Positions 8,577-17,529 of a DNA stretch of 40,312 bases are shown piece by piece. The notes beneath the pieces were generated by a model. The model saw only the letters and a program-made list of their open reading frames with translations. It did no database searches and was not told the DNA's origin. Position 1 is the first letter of the stretch. The number at the start of each line of letters is the position of its first letter. The position numbers and the translations under genes are program-made. Origin of the DNA: Alphaproteobacteria bacterium (GTDB lineage Bacteria; Pseudomonadota; Alphaproteobacteria; Rhodobacterales; Rhodobacteraceae); NCBI GenBank assembly GCA_024280735.1, contig JAJRPO010000080.1, positions 1-40,312 of the forward strand, read 5' to 3'.

Positions 8577-9196
8577 TGCACTCCCACTGTGTGCCATATC
8601 ATTGTTTTTCTGTGCGTTTTCTTTTGACGCTTGGAACTGTCGCGCTTTCCGCTTGTGGGCAATCGGGGGCTGTTAATTCCCGCTCACTAATTGAGACACA
8701 TCAGGGCGTAAAAGCACCCGCAGGGACGCTCAAAATCACCGACGCCGTAGATGGTTTGATCGTCGGGCACCGCCTGATGGCCGGTGGCGAATACGAACTC
8801 GCATTGAAAGCATATCACCGCGCGGCGGGTGAACACGGGTTAAACGCCGATGTTCTCAGCGCAATTGGTTCGGCAAATCTAAAACTCGGCAGGCTCAATC
8901 AAGCCCACGAGATGCTCAGGGTCGCAGTCGAGAAAGACGACAGTTTTGTTCCTGCGTGGAACAACCTCGGTGTTGTCCTGCAAATGCAGGGCAAATATAG
9001 CGAGGCAAAGCAGGTTTTCCAATTGGCCTATGGGTTGGACAATGGAAACTCCGATGAAATAAAAGCCAATTTGACAAAAACTATCGCAATTTTGAAAAAT
9101 TCAAGCTACTCTGACGGCAATCAAATAAAAGAATTCGAATTGGTGAGGCGTGGAAATGGCAGGTATCTGCTGCTTTCGACACCAAAATCGGGATAA
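8576..9196 (+). CDS. tadD: TadD-like TPR lipoprotein
   Basis: The 206-residue product has an unusual N-terminus (MHSHCVPYHC) before a hydrophobic stretch and the lipobox ALSAC at about residues 23-27. The mature part holds tetratricopeptide repeats, for example AGGEYELALKAYHRA, KLGRLNQAHEMLRVA and PAWNNLGVVLQMQGKYSEAKQVF (about 65-155). TadD proteins are outer-membrane-linked lipoproteins needed for Tad pilus biogenesis, probably assisting secretin assembly. The start overlaps the tadC stop, so the short His/Cys-rich n-region is probably translated. The similar gene right after it makes a tandem TPR lipoprotein pair. Confidence 0.8.
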   Translation: MHSHCVPYHCFSVRFLLTLGTVALSACGQSGAVNSRSLIETHQGVKAPAGTLKITDAVDGLIVGHRLMAGGEYELALKAYHRAAGEHGLNADVLSAIGSANLKLGRLNQAHEMLRVAVEKDDSFVPAWNNLGVVLQMQGKYSEAKQVFQLAYGLDNGNSDEIKANLTKTIAILKNSSYSDGNQIKEFELVRRGNGRYLLLSTPKSG

Positions 9197-9219
9197 CGGG
9201 CAGTACAGGAACAAAAGAT

Positions 9220-10077
9220 ATGGGCAATCCAATTGTGGCTATTGTCGCCATCGCCGGAGTTTTGGCGTTGTCGGCGTGTGGCGAAAACGGCAAGGCGAGC
9301 AAAACATCGGGCATTGATCCGATCAATGTCATTGATGCCGCTGATCTAAACGATATTATGCTGACCGTTGCTGACCCGAACGAGGCTGTGACCTATTTTC
9401 GCACGGCCTTGGCCAAGGATCCAACCCGCATTGAATTCACCCGTGGCCTTGCCAAATCACTGGTGCGCGCCAAACGCGCCACAGAGGCAGCCCCTGTTTT
9501 TGAGAAGTTGCTAAAGCTAAAGGGGGCCACTGATCAGGACCGTATCGATTATGCCGATACGCTGATCCGCACGAACGAATGGAAAGCGGCTGAAAAGCAG
9601 CTGAACCGGGTTCCGCCAACTGTGGAAACATACAAACGCTACCGCTTGGAAGCGATGATCGCGGACAGCAACAAAAAGTGGAAGAAAGCCGATAGTTTCT
9701 ATGAAATTGCAACCGGCCTGACCACCAAACCGGCGAATGTTCTGAACAACTGGGGTTATTCAAAATTGACGCGCGGCGACTATAAAGCGGCGGAAAAGTT
9801 GTTCATTGAGGCGATCACAAATAATAGCCGATTGTTCACCTCCAAAAACAACCTTGTGCTCGCACGTGCTGCCCAGCAAAAATTCTCGCTGCCAGTAATC
9901 CCGATGACCGAGGAAGAGCGTGCGCAATTGATGTATACTTCCGGCCTAAGCGCGGTCAAACAAGGCAAGAAAGACATCGGCCGCGGGCTGCTTCAGGATG
10001 CAATTGACACCCACCCGCGCCACTTCGCGGATGCGGTGCGCAGTCTGGATGCCCTTAACCGGAATGTTAGCGGTTAG
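9220..10077 (+). CDS. Second TPR-repeat lipoprotein of the Tad locus
   Basis: This 285-residue protein has a clean lipoprotein signal (lipobox ALSAC, Cys20) and several TPR-like helices. Examples are PNEAVTYFRTALAKDPTRIEF (about 54-74), a second unit near 85-110, and NNWGYSKLTRGDYKAAEKLFIEAI (about 175-198). It resembles the preceding tadD-like protein in architecture but not closely in sequence. It probably works beside it in secretin or pilus assembly at the outer membrane. It starts 23 bases after the upstream gene, with AGGAAC upstream, and ends five bases before the peptidase gene. Confidence 0.8.
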   Translation: MGNPIVAIVAIAGVLALSACGENGKASKTSGIDPINVIDAADLNDIMLTVADPNEAVTYFRTALAKDPTRIEFTRGLAKSLVRAKRATEAAPVFEKLLKLKGATDQDRIDYADTLIRTNEWKAAEKQLNRVPPTVETYKRYRLEAMIADSNKKWKKADSFYEIATGLTTKPANVLNNWGYSKLTRGDYKAAEKLFIEAITNNSRLFTSKNNLVLARAAQQKFSLPVIPMTEEERAQLMYTSGLSAVKQGKKDIGRGLLQDAIDTHPRHFADAVRSLDALNRNVSG

Positions 10078-10081
10078 CACC

Positions 10082-10588
10082 ATGAGCATCAGCCCCGCCT
10101 TGGTGCTCTTACTGGCGGCAACACCATTTTGCGTGTTGGCTGCGGTAACTGACCTTCGTTCAATGAAAATCCTGAACACAACCAACATTGGATTATTTCT
10201 GGCCTTTGTGATCGTGGGTTTTGTCCTGTTTGCGCTCGGCCAATTTCCACTCAATCAATATGGCCTACGCCTGTCCCAAGCGGCGGTCATGTTGGTTGCG
10301 GGTATTATCCTGACATCACTAGGCATGATGGGCGGTGGAGATTCAAAGTTCATCGCGGCAATGGCCCCGTTCATTGCCTTGCAAGACGCCTTAGGATTCC
10401 TGTTTCTACTCTCTGCTCTGTCACTGCTAACCGTCGCCTTACACCGCGGCATCGGGGCCATTAAACCAATGCAGGCAAGTCTGGCCGGTTGGAAATCATG
10501 GAGCGCTGAAAAGCGTAAATTTCCGTTCGGCGTAACACTTGGCACGGCCCTATTTGTCTACCTCTGCCTCAAGGCCTTTAGGGGCTAG
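10082..10588 (+). CDS. cpaA: Prepilin peptidase CpaA/TadV
   Basis: This 168-residue polytopic membrane aspartic protease of the A24 family cleaves the leader of Flp prepilins at the Gly site. Both catalytic aspartates are visible: AAVTDLRSMKI near residue 23 and the GxGD-type motif MGGGDSK near residues 84-90. TM segments cover most of the chain. It lacks the N-methylation domain of PilD, as expected for the short Tad type. The ATG at 10082 was chosen because translation from further upstream would run through the TPR gene. It is the last gene of the tad run, and its 3' end overlaps the convergent gene by 11 bases. Confidence 0.9.
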   Translation: MSISPALVLLLAATPFCVLAAVTDLRSMKILNTTNIGLFLAFVIVGFVLFALGQFPLNQYGLRLSQAAVMLVAGIILTSLGMMGGGDSKFIAAMAPFIALQDALGFLFLLSALSLLTVALHRGIGAIKPMQASLAGWKSWSAEKRKFPFGVTLGTALFVYLCLKAFRG

Positions 10589-12194
10589 TTTTTTCCAGCA
10601 AGATAAATAGTTCATTTCGAGCTATTTCTGTAAAATTAAGCTGAGAATCCGCGGCAATTTCTTCCAGTATCAGCCGCCGAACCGAGGGCCCCATCGGGCA
10701 TAAAGGCACCACCAGATAATCCGCATTCTCAAACCCGGGACTGCCCCCGTAATACCATGGCGCACCGCCCTGAAGCGGCTCCAAATCGGAAAACATCCAC
10801 AAAGAATTGACCCAATCCGCATAGATTGTAGACTTTCCGGCGGTGCCTGCAATCGCACCAATTAGGATACCAGAGGCCTGCATTTCCGCAAACAAGCCGT
10901 TTTCTTTGCGGCAATTCGGGAGTACCTCGGCGTCCAATCGGCTGACCTTGGCCTCGGTGATTTCATCCGTTAGCAAGGCATGGGGCGTTTTCACCCAAAC
11001 CACCCCCTGCTTTGGGCCACGAAACCGTAAATCTGCTTGCTGATTGATCGGCAGTGTTTTGGTAAAGCTGTCCGCATTCAACCCATTGTGCAGAATTACC
11101 GACTGCAATTGCGTATATGAAAGCGGCAAACCCAGCACCAACAGAATAATTCCAACCGAGCGGATGGCGCTGCGCAACGGCCAGCCAACATTGTTATACA
11201 GCTCGATATTCGCCGCCATGGGGAACAGCAGCAATCCCGCGAGCACCATCCAATGGGGATCATTTTCCCAGTTCTGATAGGTTATCAACATCCAGCCAAA
11301 ACCTAGGAGCAGAAAAACCAACCCTTCCCGCATCAACTTGGCCTGACGCAGAAAAATCACCGCCGCCAGCATGGCCAATGCTCCTGGCAAATGACGTGCG
11401 GAAACCATCAATTCATTCAACCCAAGCCCTGGTTGCGCCCGTGTCGGGGAGGTCATTACCGTTTGCAGATCGTTGATATAGCCAAGCCAATAGGTAATCC
11501 CGCCGAGGGGCAATGTGAAAACTGCCAGAAAAACCAGCGAGGTGCCGACGCTTGCCGCCAGTTTCATCCAATCTTTACCCATGCTCAATGACAACACCAC
11601 AGCAGGCAGCAAGAACACAGCGTAAGTCGCCTTGGTCAGCGTCAGAAAACCCATGCCCACGCCAAGAATTACCACCTCAACCCAAAAACTCGCGCGCCCT
11701 TCCGGCCCGCGTAACACGGCGGTTGTCACCACAAGCATGGCAACCGCCCAACACCAATTGTTATAATACATTGAAACAGTCGCCGAGGGCAGCAACCCGC
11801 CGTGGATAAAAGCAAACATCATTGCCAAAAACACCGTGGCGAACAGCAAGGCTGGCTTGGGATTAAACCGGGTCAGACCCAGCCAATAGACCGCAGGCAG
11901 GCTTACGGCGGCCAACAAACTGGGCGCGTAAGCAAAGGCCTTGCCCAAGCCATAGCCAAATCCCATCAAACCAGAAATCGGCAAGAACGCCATCGCCCCC
12001 AAAGGCGTCTGGAAATCGCTGTGTGGAACCTCTCCCGCCGCCACCCGCAAAACCGTCTGCGCCATGTGCAACGCATCGCCTTGAAAGCTCATTATCAAAA
12101 CGCCACCGTCGTTGACACGCGCCATGGTAAACAGCGCCCAAGCACCAATTAGGAAAAATGCATACCAAATGCTGAATAAACGGCCCACTTGCAT
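10578..12194 (-). CDS. Multi-pass membrane protein, probable GT-C type glycosyltransferase
   Basis: The 538-residue protein has an N-terminal TM segment, then an extracytoplasmic loop with QGDALHMAQTVLRVAAGEVPHSDFQTPLG (a Asp/His-bearing first loop). About ten more hydrophobic segments follow to near residue 370, and then a soluble C-terminal domain. That layout matches the PMT/ArnT-like GT-C superfamily, which uses polyprenyl-linked sugars on the periplasmic face. The donor and acceptor cannot be told from sequence. It converges on and overlaps cpaA by 11 bases and has a divergent promoter region shared with the AAA+ gene. A role in pilus or envelope glycosylation is only a guess from location. 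Confidence 0.55.
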   Translation of the reverse strand: MQVGRLFSIWYAFFLIGAWALFTMARVNDGGVLIMSFQGDALHMAQTVLRVAAGEVPHSDFQTPLGAMAFLPISGLMGFGYGLGKAFAYAPSLLAAVSLPAVYWLGLTRFNPKPALLFATVFLAMMFAFIHGGLLPSATVSMYYNNWCWAVAMLVVTTAVLRGPEGRASFWVEVVILGVGMGFLTLTKATYAVFLLPAVVLSLSMGKDWMKLAASVGTSLVFLAVFTLPLGGITYWLGYINDLQTVMTSPTRAQPGLGLNELMVSARHLPGALAMLAAVIFLRQAKLMREGLVFLLLGFGWMLITYQNWENDPHWMVLAGLLLFPMAANIELYNNVGWPLRSAIRSVGIILLVLGLPLSYTQLQSVILHNGLNADSFTKTLPINQQADLRFRGPKQGVVWVKTPHALLTDEITEAKVSRLDAEVLPNCRKENGLFAEMQASGILIGAIAGTAGKSTIYADWVNSLWMFSDLEPLQGGAPWYYGGSPGFENADYLVVPLCPMGPSVRRLILEEIAADSQLNFTEIARNELFILLEKTSP

Positions 12195-12271
12195 CCTCGA
12201 TGTGTTGTTTTTTTCGCAAATCTACCGGAAAAATCACCCATGCGCAAAAGCAAATGCAGTTTTTGTTTACC

Positions 12272-12300
12272 TTGATCGACTAGACCGTCTAAACTATACC
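12272..12300 (+). promoter_or_regulatory. Sigma70-like promoter for the AAA+ gene
   Basis: TTGATC (12272-12277) and TATACC (12295-12300) are separated by 17 bases and lie 24 bases before the ATG at 12325. It is a good match to a housekeeping -35/-10 pair. It is predicted from sequence only. Confidence 0.5.
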
Positions 12301-12324
12301 AAAAAGCAGTGGTTAGGCTAAACA

Positions 12325-13635
12325 ATGAACATGCAGGCGCGCATCCCCCACCTTCCCAAGGTGCCGATGTCCTTGGCTGAAACTGGATTGAATCCAGTGT
12401 TCGCCCGCGACATCCTGATTAAAACAATGTTTCGTAAAAACGTGGAATCTGGCCGCGATGTGGAACGCGAATTGTGTTGTTCCACACCCGTCGCGCTGGA
12501 GCTGATCGAAATGGCCCGTTCGCAGGGTTTGATCGAGGTTATGGGCAGCACAGGCGAGGGCAACGCCAAGTCGATGCGCTATCAAATGTCTGATAGCGGT
12601 AAGGCCCGCGCGCTGGATGCTTTGGGTCAATCTGAATATTTTGGCTCCCTGCCCATTCCGCTGGAAGTTTACAAAAAGCAGGTGAAATTGCAGTCGGTTG
12701 CAGATGTGGGCATCACAAAAGCCGCGCTGGAAAATTCGATGGGACATTTGATTGTTGCTGATGACTTGTTGTCCCAACTCGGCCCTGCGGTAAATTCCGG
12801 CAAATCCATTCTGATGTACGGCCCACCGGGCAACGGTAAGTCCTCCATCTCCAACGGTATCCGTGACGCCCTAGGGGACCGGATTTTTGTACCGAAATTT
12901 CTGGAATACTCCAGTCAGGTGATTTCGGTTTACGATCCCATCGTACATAGCGGTGCCCAAGAAAGCATGATCGACCCCAACGCCCTACGCCGCAGCGGCA
13001 CCTTATTCGACAATCGATATCTGTTGTGCAATCGCCCCTCGGTCATCACGGGTGGCGAGTTGACGCTTTCTATGTTGGAGCTGAATTACAACCCAAATTC
13101 CAAAACCTATCAGGCCCCCTTGCAACTCAAGGCGACGGGCGGCGTGTTTATCGTGGATGACCTAGGACGACAGGCGGAACCGCCCCAAACCCTGATCAAC
13201 CGCTGGATTGTCCCGATGGAGGGTGGCGAAGATATTCTCTCCTTGGCATCCGGTGAAAAATTCCTCGTGCCATTCGATACATTAGTGATCTTCTCGACCA
13301 ACTTCCACCCCGCCGAAATCTTTGATGGCGCGGCCCTGCGGCGGATTTACTATAAGGTTTTGATTGATCGCCCCTCACGCGATGAGATGATCCAGATCTA
13401 TGCATTGGTGTCCAAGGCGATGAATATGCCGCTGGATGAAAAGGTATTGATCCACTTATTTTCCAAACTGTACCCGCAAACCGAAAACACTTACGCCGCC
13501 TATCACGCGCCGTTCTTGATTACCCAAATGAAATCAATCTGCGACTATGAGGGACTGCCCCACAAGATGGCGATTGATCTGTTGGAACGCGCTTGGGCCA
13601 ACCTGTTTGTGGCCGAGGGTGAAATTGCCCACTAG
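12325..13635 (+). CDS. AAA+ ATPase with N-terminal winged-helix-like region
   Basis: This is a 436-residue protein. Residues about 15-115 look like a winged-helix or response-type module (ERELCCSTPVALELIEMARSQGLIEV, then a beta wing). The C-terminal AAA+ core has Walker A YGPPGNGKSS at about 168-177, Walker B GVFIVDDLGRQ at about 274-284, and a sensor region LVIFSTNFHP near 322-331. The helical lid ends near 430. It resembles AAA+ proteins found near pilus/Tad genes in alphaproteobacteria, but I cannot name its substrate. A second ATG lies two codons downstream. It is translationally linked to the dehydrogenase-like gene that overlaps its end. Confidence 0.7.
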   Translation: MNMQARIPHLPKVPMSLAETGLNPVFARDILIKTMFRKNVESGRDVERELCCSTPVALELIEMARSQGLIEVMGSTGEGNAKSMRYQMSDSGKARALDALGQSEYFGSLPIPLEVYKKQVKLQSVADVGITKAALENSMGHLIVADDLLSQLGPAVNSGKSILMYGPPGNGKSSISNGIRDALGDRIFVPKFLEYSSQVISVYDPIVHSGAQESMIDPNALRRSGTLFDNRYLLCNRPSVITGGELTLSMLELNYNPNSKTYQAPLQLKATGGVFIVDDLGRQAEPPQTLINRWIVPMEGGEDILSLASGEKFLVPFDTLVIFSTNFHPAEIFDGAALRRIYYKVLIDRPSRDEMIQIYALVSKAMNMPLDEKVLIHLFSKLYPQTENTYAAYHAPFLITQMKSICDYEGLPHKMAIDLLERAWANLFVAEGEIAH

Positions 13636-14437
13636 CGGCAAAATCTGCGTCGCAGGCTGCGGCCGGATGGGGGAACCCATGTTGGCAGCGTTATTGGCCG
13701 GCGGGTTTCAGGCCAAAGGGTTCGATATTCGCACCCCCGAAAGCTATGGAAAATTTGCTGAGCACATGGCAGATCAGCCTGCGGATATTCCCACAGACAC
13801 AGGGATTCTGATTTCTGTTGTGCGCGACGTTCCGCAGACAGAGGACCTCCTATTTGGAGATCAAGGTTTCATCAAGCGTTTGAATTCGTTGAAATACCTT
13901 ATCGTCAGCTCAACCGTGTCCCCCCGATACATCAATGACCTTAAAACCCGCATCGGTAATATCCAATTGATTGACGCCCCCATGTCCGGTGCCGCTATCG
14001 CAGCCCAAGAAGCACGGCTGTCGTTTATGCTGGGCGGTCCTGAACAGGATATTTTCACCCTGATGCCACTGTTCAAAACGATGGGGAGACACTTTCACCA
14101 TATGGGTGATACCGGCGCTGGCATGACTGCAAAGGTTCTGAATAATCTGATTGCCGCTGGGTCTGTTGCGCTCACCAGAACGGCGCTGGATTGGGCACAG
14201 GATGCTGGACTGGGCGAACAAAAACTACTCGATCTGATCCACACCAGTTCCGGCCAAAACTGGTTTGCCAGCGGCTTTGAGGAAATCGAATTTTCCAATG
14301 ATGGTATTGAACCGGACAATTCTATCGGCCTGCTGAAAAAAGACGTAGAGGCCGCCATGGATGCCGCCCCAACGGGTGCTAATACCGAATTAGCACAAGC
14401 TGTCATAAACCGAGTTCTGGCACTGAAGCCACGGTAA
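13619..14437 (+). CDS. NAD(P)-binding beta-hydroxyacid dehydrogenase family protein
   Basis: The 272-residue protein matches the 6-phosphogluconate/3-hydroxyisobutyrate dehydrogenase family. It has a Rossmann motif GCGRMGEPM (about 13-21), the substrate-binding motif DAPMSGA (about 119-125) and GAGMTAKVLNNL with the catalytic Lys near 172. The oxidised substrate is unknown. No ATG is available near the conserved start. The GTG at 13619 or the TTG at 13625 must be used; the TTG has GAGGG at 13615-13619 with better spacing. Either way it overlaps the AAA+ gene by 11-17 bases, so the two are co-translated. The N-terminus is short but the nucleotide fold is complete. Confidence 0.75.
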   Translation: MKLPTSGKICVAGCGRMGEPMLAALLAGGFQAKGFDIRTPESYGKFAEHMADQPADIPTDTGILISVVRDVPQTEDLLFGDQGFIKRLNSLKYLIVSSTVSPRYINDLKTRIGNIQLIDAPMSGAAIAAQEARLSFMLGGPEQDIFTLMPLFKTMGRHFHHMGDTGAGMTAKVLNNLIAAGSVALTRTALDWAQDAGLGEQKLLDLIHTSSGQNWFASGFEEIEFSNDGIEPDNSIGLLKKDVEAAMDAAPTGANTELAQAVINRVLALKPR

Positions 14438-14630
14438 GGCCGGGAAAAGTCACCAGGGCCTGCTATGTCGTGAAAATAATCTGCTCCAGCGCCTTGCAGC
14501 CGTGGCAAAGATACCTACTTCTATAATGCTGCTGCACACTCGTGACAGCGTTTTGCGAGGTGATTAACCAGTTTCCTGATTGCGCGTTCTGCCTCTCAGT
14601 TAAGTATCTTATCCGGTTTTGTGAGTACCA
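14438..14630. other. Gene-free stretch between converging genes
   Basis: About 190 bases between the dehydrogenase stop and the folD terminator. I see no open frame with a ribosome site, no clear hairpin with a T run and no repeat shared with other parts of the window. Confidence 0.4.
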
Positions 14631-14660
14631 GTGCGGTACGGGGTCTGCTCCGTACCGCAC
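14631..14660 (-). terminator. Hairpin at the 3' end of folD
   Basis: GTGCGGTACGG (14631-14641), an 8-base loop and CCGTACCGCAC (14650-14660) form a perfect 11-bp stem seven bases past the folD stop. The T run on the minus strand is poor. It probably acts as a terminator or as 3' end protection. Confidence 0.6.
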
Positions 14661-14667
14661 AGATTTG

Positions 14668-15570
14668 CTAGGCGGTCAAACCTTCAGGTTCTTCCAACCC
14701 ATTTGCACGGCTGCAAGCCGTAACAGTATTGGCCAGCAGACAGGCAATAGTCATAGGGCCAACCCCGCCGGGAACAGGTGTGATGGCCCCCGCTTTTTCG
14801 ACAACACTGGCAAAATGCACATCGCCCACAAGGCGGGTTTTACCCTCGCCTTTTTCAGGTGCAGGGATGCGGTTGATGCCCACGTCAATCACGGTAGCGC
14901 CTTCAGAAATCCAGTCGCCAGTTATCATTTCAGGGCGACCAACAGCAGCAACCACAATATCCGCGCTCCGGCACAGGGCCTCTATATTTTTCGTGCGTGA
15001 ATGGGCGATAGTCACCGTACAACTGTCTTTCAACAGCAGATTTGCCATCGGCTTGCCGACGATGTTCGATCGACCAACCACAACCGCATTAAGCCCGGAC
15101 AGTGAGCCGTGATGATCGCGCAGCATCATCAAACACCCCAATGGCGTGCAAGGCACCATGGATTTCAGCCCCATGCCCAGCAATCCAACATTGGAAATAT
15201 GGAACCCGTCCACGTCTTTCTCCGGCACAATCGCGCTGGTGATTGTTGGCTCGTCCAAATGGTCCGGCAGCGGCAGTTGGCACAGGATACCGTGTACTTT
15301 AGGATCCTTGTTCAACTGATCTATCACCGCCAGCAACTCATCCTGCGACACATCTTTTGCCAGCTTGTGCTCGTAAGAATTCATCCCCACTTCAAGCGTG
15401 GATTTACCTTTGTTGCGCACATAAACGGCACTCGCCGGGTCTTCGCCAACCAGCACCACGGCCAGGCCCGGTGTAATGCCATGATCCGCTTGCAACCTTG
15501 CAACATGTGTCGCCACTTTGGCGCGGACAGTCGCGGCAAATTCTTTGCCATCAATGATTTTCGCAGTCAT
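14668..15570 (-). CDS. folD: Bifunctional methylene-THF dehydrogenase / methenyl-THF cyclohydrolase FolD
   Basis: FolD interconverts 5,10-methylene-THF and 10-formyl-THF in the cytoplasm with NADP. The 300-residue chain shows YVRNKGK with the catalytic Lys (about 49-55), QLPLPDHL near 97, [10 protein letters not shown], the NADP-binding [14 protein letters not shown] (about 165-178) and [10 protein letters not shown] near the C-terminus. The ATG at 15570 was chosen because AAGGGAAA lies just upstream; the codon at 15591 would add seven non-family residues. It follows fhs by 73 bases with a GC-rich hairpin between them, so the pair forms a formate-to-methylene-THF route. Confidence 0.95.
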   Translation of the reverse strand: MTAKIIDGKEFAATVRAKVATHVARLQADHGITPGLAVVLVGEDPASAVYVRNKGKSTLEVGMNSYEHKLAKDVSQDELLAVIDQLNKDPKVHGILCQLPLPDHLDEPTITSAIVPEKDVDGFHISNVGLLGMGLKSMVPCTPLGCLMMLRDHHGSLSGLNAVVVGRSNIVGKPMANLLLKDSCTVTIAHSRTKNIEALCRSADIVVAAVGRPEMITGDWISEGATVIDVGINRIPAPEKGEGKTRLVGDVHFASVVEKAGAITPVPGGVGPMTIACLLANTVTACSRANGLEEPEGLTA

Positions 15571-15596
15571 AACATTTCCCTTTTTCAACATTCAAA

Positions 15597-15618
15597 CGCG
15601 GGGCAATTTCGCCCCGCG
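15597..15618 (-). terminator. GC-rich hairpin between fhs and folD
   Basis: CGCGGGGC (15597-15604), loop AATTTC and GCCCCGCG (15611-15618) form a perfect 8-bp stem in the fhs-folD spacer. It has no T run after it in the minus direction. It could lower folD expression relative to fhs. Confidence 0.5.
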
Positions 15619-15643
15619 CAAACCAGATATACCATTCAAAGGC

Positions 15644-17320
15644 CTAGAACAAACCTTCGATGTTGCCCTCTACGTTCAGGCAGATTGCCTCTGCTGAAGG
15701 CACCCGAGGTAGGCCGGGCATGGTCATAATCTCGCCGCAGATCACCACGACAAAACCAGCACCTGCTGACAAGCGCACCTCTCGAACGGGGACACTGTGG
15801 CCCGTCGGCGCACCGCGCAAATCCGGGTCAGTCGAAAAGCTATACTGCGTTTTAGCCATGCAAACCGGCAGGTGGCCATAACCTTGATCTTCCCACTCCC
15901 GCAATTGGGCGCGGATTTTCTTGTCTGCCAGCACTTCGTCGGCGCGGTAAATGCGGCGTGCGATCGTGTCGATCTTGTCAAACAAAGACATATCATCACG
16001 ATAAAGCGGTGCAAAGTTCGCAACATCTGCATCGGCAATTTCAGCAACGCGAGCGGCCAGCTTCAGCGCACCCTTAGAGCCAAATTCCCAATGTTGCGAC
16101 AGGATGGCCTCGGACCCTTGTGTTTCACAATAATCTTTAATGGCTTGAATTTCGGCATCTGTGTCAGTCACAAAATGGTTAATTGCAACGACAACCGGCA
16201 CGCCAAAGCTTTTCAGATTGCCAATGTGGCGGCCAAGGTTTGCACAACCCTCTGTGACGGCTGCTACATCCTCGGTTCCCAGATCAGCGCGCGCTACACC
16301 ACCGTTCATTTTCATGGCGCGAACAGTTGCCACACAAACCACCACACTTGGCGCAATACCGGCTTTGCGACATTTGATGTTCATGAATTTCTCGGCACCA
16401 AGATCGGCACCAAAACCGGCCTCGGTGACAACATAATCCGCCAGTTTCAACGCCGTCATGGTAGACACAACAGAGTTACAACCGTGGGCGATATTGGCGA
16501 AAGGGCCGCCGTGAACAAACGCCGGATTATTCTCCAATGTCTGCACCAGATTTGGTTGCATCGCTTGTTGCAACAGCACGGTCATCGCACCGTCTGCCTT
16601 GATATCGCGGCAATAAATCGGTGTGCGGTCGCGGCGATGGGCTACAATAATGTCACCCAGACGTCGTTGCAGATCTTCCAGATCATTTGACAGACACAGG
16701 ATCGCCATCACTTCGGAGGCCACTGTGATATCAAAGCCGGTCTGGCGCGGGAAGCCGTTGGCCACACCACCAAGCGACGTAACCGTATCACGCAGCGCGC
16801 GGTCATTCATATCCAGAACCCGTTTCCAGACCACACGACGCTCGTCGATTTCCAGTGAGTTGCCCCAATAAATGTGGTTATCGATCATTGCTGACAGTAG
16901 GTTGTGCGCCGAAGTAATCGCGTGAAAGTCACCTGTGAAATGCAGGTTCATCTCGTCCATCGGAATTACTTGTGCATAACCGCCACCCGCGGCACCACCC
17001 TTCATCCCGAAACACGGGCCAAGGGACGCCTCACGAATACAGATTGCCGCATTTTTATCCAGCGCGCACAGACCATCAGCCAAGCCAACAGTTGTGGTCG
17101 TCTTACCCTCACCGGCTGGTGTCGGGCTGATCGCAGTCACGAGGATCAGCTTGCCGTCCTTTTTACCTTTCTGCGCCTTAATAAATTCGGCGGAAACCTT
17201 GGCTTTATCATGGCCATAGGGCAGCAAATCAGCTGATGGAATGCCAAGCTTTGCGCCAATTTCCTGAATTGGAAGCTTGTTCGCCGCGCGGGCAATTTCG
17301 ATGTCGGTCTTATAGGCCAT
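15644..17320 (-). CDS. fhs: Formate--tetrahydrofolate ligase
   Basis: This 558-residue enzyme makes 10-formyl-THF from formate, THF and ATP. The P-loop-like motif [16 protein letters not shown] is at about 65-80 and the glycine-rich [20 protein letters not shown] at about 105-124. Both are hallmarks of the family, and full length (about 555 residues) is kept. The start ATG has AAGGGG nine to thirteen bases upstream. With folD it feeds one-carbon units to purine and methionine synthesis. Roseobacters often use this pair to oxidise methyl groups from DMSP or glycine betaine, a link I infer but do not see here. Confidence 0.96.
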   Translation of the reverse strand: MAYKTDIEIARAANKLPIQEIGAKLGIPSADLLPYGHDKAKVSAEFIKAQKGKKDGKLILVTAISPTPAGEGKTTTTVGLADGLCALDKNAAICIREASLGPCFGMKGGAAGGGYAQVIPMDEMNLHFTGDFHAITSAHNLLSAMIDNHIYWGNSLEIDERRVVWKRVLDMNDRALRDTVTSLGGVANGFPRQTGFDITVASEVMAILCLSNDLEDLQRRLGDIIVAHRRDRTPIYCRDIKADGAMTVLLQQAMQPNLVQTLENNPAFVHGGPFANIAHGCNSVVSTMTALKLADYVVTEAGFGADLGAEKFMNIKCRKAGIAPSVVVCVATVRAMKMNGGVARADLGTEDVAAVTEGCANLGRHIGNLKSFGVPVVVAINHFVTDTDAEIQAIKDYCETQGSEAILSQHWEFGSKGALKLAARVAEIADADVANFAPLYRDDMSLFDKIDTIARRIYRADEVLADKKIRAQLREWEDQGYGHLPVCMAKTQYSFSTDPDLRGAPTGHSVPVREVRLSAGAGFVVVICGEIMTMPGLPRVPSAEAICLNVEGNIEGLF

Positions 17321-17358
17321 GTAAAGTGTCCCCTTCTAGGTGGCAAATATGCACTTAT

Positions 17359-17383
17359 GCGTTTCGACCTGCTGTTGAAACGC
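17359..17383. repeat. Inverted repeat, copy 2 of the dispersed palindrome
   Basis: GCGTTTCGAC (17359-17368), a 5-base spacer and GTTGAAACGC (17374-17383) form a 10-bp stem with one G-T pair. It has the same arms and spacer length as 1466-1490 and lies 39 bases upstream of fhs. Read on the minus strand it begins AAGAGCGTTTC, like copy 1. Confidence 0.6.
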
Positions 17384-17413
17384 TCTTGTATGCTATTTTG
17401 CACTATGGCCAAG

Positions 17414-17448
17414 AAATGTCGGGAGCAGCAGGATTAAAACCGACATTT
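17414..17448. other. Hairpin in the fhs upstream region
   Basis: AAATGTCGG (17414-17422), a 17-base loop and CCGACATTT (17440-17448) form a perfect 9-bp stem in the 209-base gap between the MOSC gene and fhs. It may terminate the MOSC transcript or belong to the fhs leader. Apart from this and the palindrome at 17359, the gap shows nothing clear. Confidence 0.4.
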
Positions 17449-17529
17449 TCCTGCTTGTAATCGTCTTTAGGATAATTTCTCGGCGCAAATCGGAAACAGG
17501 ATTTCATATTTGGCACAGCCTAGTCGGAA

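Noticed and set aside
15797-16690. Long open frame (297 codons) on the + strand opposite fhs
   Set aside because: It has no family motif and low-complexity residue use, and fhs on the other strand has complete catalytic motifs; it is an antisense shadow.
17321-17529. Tetrahydrofolate riboswitch upstream of fhs
   Set aside because: The region has only a simple hairpin and the palindrome; I could not match the multi-stem layout of known THF riboswitches.
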